Positions 58,462-64,000 of a DNA stretch of 64,000 bases are shown piece by piece (the first letter of the stretch is position 1; each line of letters starts with the position of its first letter). Origin of the DNA: Chromobacterium amazonense. Its GTDB lineage: Bacteria > Pseudomonadota > Gammaproteobacteria > Burkholderiales > Chromobacteriaceae. Position numbers and translations under genes: made by a program. The stretch covers positions 234,263 through 298,262 of the forward strand of contig NZ_MKCR01000033.1 of assembly GCF_001855565.1 (NCBI RefSeq). The letters run 5' to 3'. Under the pieces are notes generated by a model, which made no database searches, was not told the origin of the DNA, and was given only the letters and a program-made list of their open reading frames with translations.

Positions 58462-59526
58462 ATGGCACTCGTTTCCATGCGCCAGCTGCTGGATCACGCG
58501 GCTGAATTCAGCTACGGCCTGCCGGCCTTCAACGTCAACAACCTGGAGCAGATGCGCGCCATCATGGAGGCCGCCGACAAGGTGAACGCCCCGGTGATCG
58601 TGCAGGCTTCCGCCGGCGCCCGCAAATACGCAGGCGCGCCCTTCCTGCGCCACATGATCCTGGCCGCGGTGGAAGAATTCCCGCACATCCCGGTGGTGAT
58701 GCACCAGGACCACGGCGTGAGCCCGGACGTCTGTCAGCGTTCCATCCAGCTGGGCTTCTCCTCGGTGATGATGGACGGCTCGCTGAAGTCCGACGGCAAG
58801 ACCCCGGCCGACTATGACTACAACGTCGGCGTCACCCGCACCGTGGTCAGCTTCGCCCACGCTTGCGGCGTGTCGGTGGAAGGCGAAATCGGCTGCCTGG
58901 GCAGCCTGGAAACCGGCATGGCCGGCGAGGAAGACGGCGTCGGCGCCGCTGGCGTGCTGGATCACAGCCAACTGCTGACCGATCCGGAAGAAGCCGCCCG
59001 CTTCGTCAAGGACACCGGCGTGGACGCCCTGGCCATCGCCATCGGCACCAGCCACGGCGCCTACAAGTTCACCAAGAAGCCCACCGGCGACGTGCTGCGC
59101 ATCGACCGCATCAAGGAAATCCACGCCCGCATCCCCAACACCCACTTGGTGATGCACGGCTCCTCCAGCGTGCCGCAGGAATGGCTGCAGATCATCAACC
59201 AGTACGGCGGCGATCTGGGCGAAACCTACGGCGTGCCGGTTGAGGAAATCGTCGAAGGCATCAAGCACGGCGTGCGCAAGGTCAACATCGACACCGACCT
59301 GCGTCTGGCCTCCACCGGCGCCATCCGCCAGTTCATGGCCAAGAACCCGGCCGAATTCGACCCGCGCAAATATTTGGCCAAAACCATCGAAGCGATGCGC
59401 GATGTCTGCATCGCCCGCTACGAGGCGTTTGGCGCGGCAGGCATGGCCAGCAAGATCAAGCCGATCAGCCTGGACGCGATGGCCGACAAGTACCTGAAAG
59501 GCGAGCTGGCGCAAATCGTGCGCTGA
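58462..59526 (+). CDS. fba: Fructose-bisphosphate aldolase, class II (CbbA/Fba type)
   Basis: A 354-residue zinc aldolase. [19 protein letters not shown] holds zinc-binding histidines and the catalytic aspartate; [14 protein letters not shown] and [13 protein letters not shown] are typical of the class IIB subgroup; [15 protein letters not shown] binds phosphate. It cleaves fructose-1,6-bisphosphate to DHAP and glyceraldehyde-3-P, reversibly. GAGGGAGAG precedes the start. It is the last carbon-metabolism gene of this cluster. Confidence 0.96.
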   Translation: MALVSMRQLLDHAAEFSYGLPAFNVNNLEQMRAIMEAADKVNAPVIVQASAGARKYAGAPFLRHMILAAVEEFPHIPVVMHQDHGVSPDVCQRSIQLGFSSVMMDGSLKSDGKTPADYDYNVGVTRTVVSFAHACGVSVEGEIGCLGSLETGMAGEEDGVGAAGVLDHSQLLTDPEEAARFVKDTGVDALAIAIGTSHGAYKFTKKPTGDVLRIDRIKEIHARIPNTHLVMHGSSSVPQEWLQIINQYGGDLGETYGVPVEEIVEGIKHGVRKVNIDTDLRLASTGAIRQFMAKNPAEFDPRKYLAKTIEAMRDVCIARYEAFGAAGMASKIKPISLDAMADKYLKGELAQIVR

Positions 59527-59575
59527 GTCCTGTGACAAGCTGCGACAACTGTTTGTAAGAACAGTGTAAAAGCTC

Positions 59576-59605
59576 TTGTCACCTGAAGTGATGATCTGTG
59601 ATAAT
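59576..59605 (+). promoter_or_regulatory. Sigma-70-type promoter downstream of fba
   Basis: TTGTCA (59576-59581) and GATAAT (59600-59605) are spaced 18 bases. It predicts an RNA start near 59612, outside any gene. Confidence 0.55.
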
Positions 59606-59611
59606 TCAATT

Positions 59612-59707
59612 GTCATTTCAGGAAAAGGGATTGTATGCAGCCCAGTCCGCAATGCGACTGTCCTGCCATACGGCTTACCCGACCCGCCCGCGAGGCGGGT
59701 TTTTTTT
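59612..59707 (+). ncRNA. Candidate small RNA or attenuated leader (about 95 nt)
   Basis: The promoter at 59576-59605 and a strong terminator (ACCCGCC/GGCGGGT at 59682-59700 followed by TTTTTTT) define a transcript of about 95 nt in the 283-bp gap between fba and the next gene. A short frame from ATG 59635, with AGGAAAAGGG upstream, would run through the terminator stem. A leader peptide is therefore an alternative, though that peptide is mostly terminator sequence. Confidence 0.45.
59682..59707 (+). terminator. Rho-independent terminator between fba and the binding-protein gene
   Basis: ACCCGCC pairs with GGCGGGT over a five-base loop and is followed by seven T residues. It is 155 bases after the fba stop and ends the candidate small RNA. 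Confidence 0.9.
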
Positions 59708-59809
59708 GCGCCTTGTTTCCCGCGGATCGGCTGAAATAGACGTCCTGCTCGTGAATTCGGTAGCGGGCAGCTACATTGATAGCGTCGAGAAACGATCGCC
59801 GAGGCTGAA

Positions 59810-60679
59810 ATGTGGAGAGGCTTGCTGCTGGCTGGATGGAGCGCGCTGGTCTTTGCCGCCAGCGACACCGTGATTGTGTATCCTGCCAGCGCGCCCGGAG
59901 ATATGCGCTATGAGGATATCCGCGAGCTGCTGCAAACCGCATTGCAGCAAACGGAAGACCAATATGGCACATTCCGTCTGGAGCCGAGCAAATGGGTGAT
60001 GGAGGAAGACCGCGCTCAGACTGAGCTGCGTCGCGGCGACGTCGATGTCATCTGGTCATCCACCTCCGAGCAGCGCGAGCGCGATTTGCTGCCGGTGCGC
60101 ATCGATTTGCGCAAGGGGCTGCTTGGTTACCGCATCGCCCTGATCGACGGCCGGCGGCAGTCGGCTTTCGACGCCATCCAGGCCGCCGCCGACCTCAAAC
60201 ATTGGCGCATAGGACAGGGCAAGGATTGGGGGGATGTCGAGGTCTACCGCGCGGCGGGCATTCCGCTGGTATTCGGCAGGTACCAAAGCCTGTTCGGCAT
60301 GCTCATGCTGGGCCGGTTTGACCTGTATCCGCGCAGCGTGTTGGAGGTTTTCGACGAATATCGACGCTACTTTCGCCAATACCCCCATCTGGCGGTGGAG
60401 CAGCGGCTGGTGTTCTACTATCCGTGGCCTTATTATTTTTTTTGCAACCGCGCCAATCCAAAGCTGGCGCAGCGGCTCAAGCTAGGCCTGGCGCGGATGC
60501 GGGCCAATGGCAGTTTCGACGAAATTTTCTGGAAATACCATGGCGAAGTATTGCGTCAGGCCGCCTTGCGCGATCGCCGTTTGATTTCGCTGCCGAATCC
60601 CCTGCTGCCGTCAGACGCGCCGTTGACGGACAAGTCCATGTGGTTCGACCCGCTGCGGGACCGTCCGCCCAAGCCTTGA
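59810..60679 (+). CDS. Exported binding-protein-like protein (SBP family 3-related)
   Basis: A 289-residue protein with a signal peptide (WRGLLLAGWSALVFAASD). The middle part (VMEEDRAQTELRRGDVDVIW and LGYRIALIDGRRQ) resembles the two-lobed periplasmic binding fold, with the hinge-like region DLKHWRIGQGKDW, but it lacks the usual tight family-3 motif. No transporter genes adjoin it. GAGG precedes the ATG. It is one of three such orphan exported proteins in the window. The function is unknown. Confidence 0.68.
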   Translation: MWRGLLLAGWSALVFAASDTVIVYPASAPGDMRYEDIRELLQTALQQTEDQYGTFRLEPSKWVMEEDRAQTELRRGDVDVIWSSTSEQRERDLLPVRIDLRKGLLGYRIALIDGRRQSAFDAIQAAADLKHWRIGQGKDWGDVEVYRAAGIPLVFGRYQSLFGMLMLGRFDLYPRSVLEVFDEYRRYFRQYPHLAVEQRLVFYYPWPYYFFCNRANPKLAQRLKLGLARMRANGSFDEIFWKYHGEVLRQAALRDRRLISLPNPLLPSDAPLTDKSMWFDPLRDRPPKP

Positions 60680-60753
60680 CCTGCATGCTTTCCCCTTGCT
60701 GGCAGTTTGCTTACACTGCTGCCATGAGCAAGGCAGCCCGCATGGGGAAATTC

Positions 60754-61005
60754 ATGAAACTGAACCTGCTGTATTTCGCCCGTCTGCGCGAGACGCTGGG
60801 CGTGGAGAGCGAGCAACTGGACAGCGATGCCGCCAGCGTGGCGGAGCTGTTGACCGAATTGCGCCAACGCGGCCATGTCTGGGCGCAGGAACTGGCGGCG
60901 GACAAGGTATTCCGCGTGGCGGTGAACCAGGAGATGGCCAGACTGGACACGCCGCTGGCCGACGGCGACGAAGTGGCGGTGTTTCCGCCGGTCACCGGGG
61001 GCTGA
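60754..61005 (+). CDS. moaD: Molybdopterin synthase small subunit
   Basis: An 83-residue ubiquitin-fold sulfur carrier starting MKLNLLYFARLRETLG and ending PPVTGG; the terminal Gly-Gly is thiocarboxylated and donates sulfur to precursor Z. Preceded by GGGGA. It ends two bases before moaE, so the two subunits are coupled. The longer frame upstream overlaps the previous gene and is not conserved. Confidence 0.93.
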   Translation: MKLNLLYFARLRETLGVESEQLDSDAASVAELLTELRQRGHVWAQELAADKVFRVAVNQEMARLDTPLADGDEVAVFPPVTGG

Positions 61006-61006
61006 G

Positions 61007-61504
61007 ATGGCGGTCAACCACATCCGGGTGCAGGGCGAGGATTTCGACGTCGGGGCCGAGGTCAGGCGTTGGTCGGCCAATCCGGCCTGCGGCGCCGTGG
61101 TCAGCTTCACCGGCCTGGTGCGCGATTACGGCGACCGTCAGGACGTGGTGGCGCTGGAGCTGGAGCATTATCCGGGCATGACCGAGAAGGCGCTGGCCGA
61201 CATCGTGCGCGAGGCGCGCCTGCGCTGGTCCTTGAAAGGCGTGACGCTGATCCATCGCGTGGGCCGGCTGGCGCTGGGCGACAATATCGTGCTTGTGGTG
61301 ACGGCCAGCGGCCACAGGCGCGACGCTTTCGAGGCCGCCTCGTTTCTGATGGATTACCTGAAACGGCAGGCGCCGTTCTGGAAGTGCGAGATCCTGGCCG
61401 ACGGCAGCCGCCATTGGGTGGACGCCAAGGCCAGCGACGAAACCGCCGCCGCGCGCTGGGACCAGGCGCCTGGCTCTAATCCCCCGCCGGTGAAGCCGGC
61501 GTGA
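61007..61504 (+). CDS. moaE: Molybdopterin synthase catalytic subunit
   Basis: A 165-residue subunit. GAVVSFTGLVRDYG, LELEHYPGMTEKAL, and the RRDAFEAASFLMDYLKRQAPFWKCE region with the active-site lysines are conserved. MoaE and MoaD form the heterotetramer that makes molybdopterin. The C-terminus (about 15 residues, SNPPPVKPA) is slightly longer than usual. Other moa genes are not in the window. Confidence 0.93.
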   Translation: MAVNHIRVQGEDFDVGAEVRRWSANPACGAVVSFTGLVRDYGDRQDVVALELEHYPGMTEKALADIVREARLRWSLKGVTLIHRVGRLALGDNIVLVVTASGHRRDAFEAASFLMDYLKRQAPFWKCEILADGSRHWVDAKASDETAAARWDQAPGSNPPPVKPA

Positions 61505-61550
61505 CGAACGCCGGCCGCGGCCAGCCATCCAGCCGGTAATGGCGGGCGGC

Positions 61551-61664
61551 TCAGTCGGCGGCCCTTTGCAAGTGCAGCGGCGTCACCTCGCCCAGGAAGG
61601 CCAGCGTCAGATGCAGCTGGCGGGCAGGCAGTAGGCGGCCGCCGCCCAGCCGCTGCCAGGCACG
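61551..61664 (-). pseudogene. thpR: Remnant of RNA 2',3'-cyclic phosphodiesterase (thpR)
   Basis: Minus-strand translation gives RAWQRLGGGRLLPARQ, then LHLTLAFLGEVTPLHLQRA and a stop at 61551-61553. HLTLAFLGEV is the first of the two HxTx active motifs of ThpR. The N-terminal start and the second motif are missing, so only about 40 residues of the roughly 180-residue protein remain. It lies between the convergent moaE and REC-TPR genes. Confidence 0.6.
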
Positions 61665-61692
61665 CTTGCGGCGGCAGACAGGCGAGGAAAGC

Positions 61693-63306
61693 TCAATCGC
61701 CCGGACCCAGCAGCGCCTGGCGCCGCTTGACGAAGCCGCGCGCCCGCTCGTTGTTCTGCGGCAGCCAGGCCAGCAGCTCGTCCAGCGAGTCCATTTCCCA
61801 GCCCTTGGGCTGGCCGGCTTCGCGCCGGTTTTCCGCGATGCGCAGCAGCATGGCGCAGCCGTAGTGGCCCAGCCGGCTGTTCAGGGTGCGCATCGCTTCG
61901 CGGTGCAGCATGCGCGCCGCTTGCTCCAGCTCGCCCTGGTTGGCTTGCGCCAATGCGGCGCGGCTATGCTCTTGCAATTCGGCGTAGGCTTGGGCGATGG
62001 CCTCGCCGCAGGCCGACTGCGCCTGGGCGATTTCCTGCAGCGTGCCCAGTTCGTGGCGGCCATCGGCAAAGCGCAGGCCGATCAGCCGCGCCCATTGCGG
62101 CGTCTGCTCGCCGCCTTCGCTCGGCGCCAGTTGGACCGCGGCGGACAGGAAGCGCTGCGCGCTGTTGAAGTCCACTTCCGGCGCCAGCAGCCATTGCGCT
62201 GCCTCCCGCAGCTGCTCTAGCGCCAGGGCCGGCCGTTGCTGGGCCAGCGCTGCCAGCGCGCGGCATACCGCCATGGTCAGCGGGCCGCCGGTCAATTCTT
62301 CCTGGCGGGCGGCGATGTCGCTCTGCAGCCGGTCCAGCTGCTGGGTCTGGCCGCTGACGCAGCGGGCCTGCAGCAGATCCACCATCGCCTCGGGGCCGAA
62401 GAAGCTGTTGTTGCGGCCGATGTCCACCGCTCTTTGCAGCGGCTCCACCGCGCGGGTCGCTTCGCCGCTGCGCAACAGCGCGGTGCCGAAGCAGTGCAGG
62501 CGCTGGAAGTTGCGCGGCGACAAGGCCACGGCTTTTTCCAGCACGGTGGAGGCTTGGGCGTAGTCGCCGTCGTCGACCAGGTTTTGCGCCAGCAGGTCGT
62601 AGGCCTCGGTGTAGCGCGGCGCGGCGGCGAGGACCTGGTCCAGCAGCGCGCTGGAGCCGGCGCCGTCGCCCTGCTCCGCCAGGATGCGCGCCACGCCCAT
62701 CTTGGCCCAGGGCAGATCGGCTTGGGCCAGCACGGCGCGGTACAGCTCCAGCGCCGCCTCGTACTGCCCCTCGCGCGTTTGCAGCTCGCCGCACAGCCGC
62801 AGCGCGTCCAGACGCTGCTGGCGGCTCTGCGCCTGCTGCGCTAGGTCCAGCAGCGTCTGGATCGCCTGCTCCGCCCTGCCCTTGTCGAGCAGCTTGTGCG
62901 CCGGCGTCAGCCAGGCCTTGCGCCGCGCCGCGGCCTCCAGCCGGTCAAGCAGCTGCTGGGCGGTGAACGGCTTGAGCACGTAGTCGTCCGGAGTCATTTC
63001 GGCGGCGCTCATCACCTGGCCGTAGTGGCGTTCGCCGGTGATCATCACCCACAGCGTGGATAGCGACAGCGCGCCGGTCTTGCGCATCGCCTCCAGCAGC
63101 TCCTGGCCGTTCATGCCGTGTCCCAGGTTGTAGTCGCACAGCACGACGTCGTAGCGCCGGCCGCGCAGCCGGCCTTGCGCGTCGGAGGCGTTGCTGGCGG
63201 TTTCGGTTTGGGTGACGCCGGCCATGGCCAGGATGGCGCGCATGCCCTGGGCCATGGTGAGGGCGTCTTCGACGATCAGGACCGTGGTGTTTTCATCGAA
63301 TGCCAT
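61693..63306 (-). CDS. Response regulator with C-terminal TPR repeats
   Basis: About 537 residues from MAFDENTTVLIVEDALT. The receiver (residues 6-125) has Asp58 in VVLCDYNLGHGMNG and the lysine in VLKPFTAQQ. The rest is a long TPR-like helical array, ending with RARGFVKRRQALLG. It has the same architecture as the product of 12282. Its C-terminal third matches the partial protein at 63411, its upstream neighbour, indicating tandem duplication. No output enzyme domain. Start chosen after an alternative ATG at 63351. Confidence 0.85.
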   Translation of the reverse strand: MAFDENTTVLIVEDALTMAQGMRAILAMAGVTQTETASNASDAQGRLRGRRYDVVLCDYNLGHGMNGQELLEAMRKTGALSLSTLWVMITGERHYGQVMSAAEMTPDDYVLKPFTAQQLLDRLEAAARRKAWLTPAHKLLDKGRAEQAIQTLLDLAQQAQSRQQRLDALRLCGELQTREGQYEAALELYRAVLAQADLPWAKMGVARILAEQGDGAGSSALLDQVLAAAPRYTEAYDLLAQNLVDDGDYAQASTVLEKAVALSPRNFQRLHCFGTALLRSGEATRAVEPLQRAVDIGRNNSFFGPEAMVDLLQARCVSGQTQQLDRLQSDIAARQEELTGGPLTMAVCRALAALAQQRPALALEQLREAAQWLLAPEVDFNSAQRFLSAAVQLAPSEGGEQTPQWARLIGLRFADGRHELGTLQEIAQAQSACGEAIAQAYAELQEHSRAALAQANQGELEQAARMLHREAMRTLNSRLGHYGCAMLLRIAENRREAGQPKGWEMDSLDELLAWLPQNNERARGFVKRRQALLGPGD

Positions 63307-63410
63307 ATTGGGTCTCGCGACAGCGCTGTTGGGATGGCGGATAGGCCGCATCAGCGCGGCCGTGGCATGGGTTCAGTTTAGGCGCTGCTTGTCCTCATTT
63401 GAGCGGACGC

Positions 63411-64000
63411 TTATTCGAGGTCTGGGTTCAGCGCCTGGTGGCGCTTCACGAAGCCGCGCACCCGGTCGTTTTCTTCCGGCAGCCAGTGCAGCAGCTGTTG
63501 CACCTGTTTTTCCTCTTCGGGGAACGGCTGCTTGGCCTTGCTGCGGGTTTCGCAGGTGCGAAGCAGCAGCGCGCAGGCGTTCATGCTGATCCGTTCGTTC
63601 AAGGTTTTCTGCGACAGCAGGTACAGCATGGCGGCCGCTTCTTCCAGCATGCCGTTGCTGGCCAGCTCCACCGCCTTGTTGCTCTCGGTTTGCAGCGTGT
63701 CGTAGGCGGTCTGGATGGCTTCGTGGCAGGCCGGATGCTTGTGGGCGATTTCCAGCAGCGTGCCCAGCTCGTGGCGGCCGTCGGCGAAGCGCAGGCCTAT
63801 GCTGTGCGCCCATTGCGGCGGCAGCTCGCCGCTCTGTTCCGGCGGCAGCCGCACTGCGGCGGAGAGAAAGCGCTGGGCGCAGGAAAAATCGGTCTCGCGG
63901 GCGCGCAGCGACTCGGCCACCGCCTGCAGCTGCGCCAGCGCGTCGGCCGGTCGGTTTTGCGCCAGCGCGGTCATGGCGCGGCAGACCGCCATCGTCATCT
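63411..64000 (-). CDS. REC-TPR regulator, C-terminal part cut by the window end
   Basis: About 196 C-terminal residues; the frame is open to the last base, so the gene continues outside. AQRFLSAAVRLPPEQ, LRFADGRHELGTLLEIA and RVRGFVKRHQAL match the protein of 61693 along its C-terminal third, about half identical by eye. Only TPR-like repeats are visible; an N-terminal receiver is expected but not seen. Gap to the downstream paralogue is 104 bases, so one operon is likely. Confidence 0.75.
   Translation of the reverse strand, partial: MTMAVCRAMTALAQNRPADALAQLQAVAESLRARETDFSCAQRFLSAAVRLPPEQSGELPPQWAHSIGLRFADGRHELGTLLEIAHKHPACHEAIQTAYDTLQTESNKAVELASNGMLEEAAAMLYLLSQKTLNERISMNACALLLRTCETRSKAKQPFPEEEKQVQQLLHWLPEENDRVRGFVKRHQALNPDLE

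Noticed and set aside
59635..59739. 34-codon frame after fba
   Set aside because: It has a fair ribosome binding site but reads straight through the terminator stem and T-run, whose sequence dictates most of the peptide. Listed only as an alternative to the small RNA.

Overview
The window is a GC-rich bacterial chromosome segment with about 60 densely packed genes on both strands. The gene content suggests a Gram-negative betaproteobacterium close to Chromobacterium and its relatives (Neisseriales): an LPS Kdo transferase, ompR/envZ, a gltIJKL operon, a LasA-like protease, a BPSS1780-type membrane protein, a CbbA-type aldolase and many c-di-GMP proteins. That placement rests on family knowledge, not on a search. 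I see no rRNA, tRNA, CRISPR array, prophage or complete insertion sequence.

Layout. 1-9.9 kb: the 3' end of waaA, a UbiC-like exported protein, a CBS protein, an AraC/O6-alkylguanine methyltransferase fusion, envZ-ompR, two small exported proteins (one with a regular cysteine repeat), a quinone oxidoreductase, a YqiA-like esterase and the peroxide module ohrR-ohr with two operators. 9.9-17.1 kb (minus strand): a diguanylate cyclase, a LytTR regulator overlapping a REC-TPR regulator gene, uvrD and an orphan binding protein. 17.1-25.9 kb: a 267-bp inverted-repeat element directly before metH, then membrane proteins, pepP and a BenE-type transporter. 26-38 kb: regulators (MocR, two DeoR, LysR), an EAL protein, an MFS/serine hydrolase pair, a racemase and a CSS-EAL phosphodiesterase. 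38-46 kb: argH, the glutamate/aspartate ABC operon, rsmA and a Bcr-type MFS pump. 46-52.7 kb: maf-rng, a LasA-like M23 protease, the second copy of the 267-bp element, a GST and an O-methyltransferase. 52.9-59.5 kb: the central-carbon run tkt-gapA-pgk-lysE-fba. 59.5-64 kb: a candidate small RNA, moaD-moaE, a thpR remnant and two tandem REC-TPR genes, the last cut by the window end.

How the genes work together. Sugar-phosphate enzymes (tkt, gapA, pgk, fba), amino-acid uptake (gltIJKL), arginine and methionine synthesis, and molybdopterin synthesis (moaDE) are housekeeping modules. Around them sit signalling proteins: one diguanylate cyclase, two EAL proteins, three REC-TPR proteins and several one-component regulators.

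The most unusual non-coding signals are: (1) two copies of a 267-bp inverted-repeat element whose paired arms differ between copies but remain complementary within each copy; (2) three intergenic sites, each with two DnaA-box-like 9-mers in the same orientation exactly 29 bp apart; (3) REP-like GTAGGGCGGA hairpins at three places; (4) a promoter plus terminator pair defining a roughly 95-nt RNA after fba.
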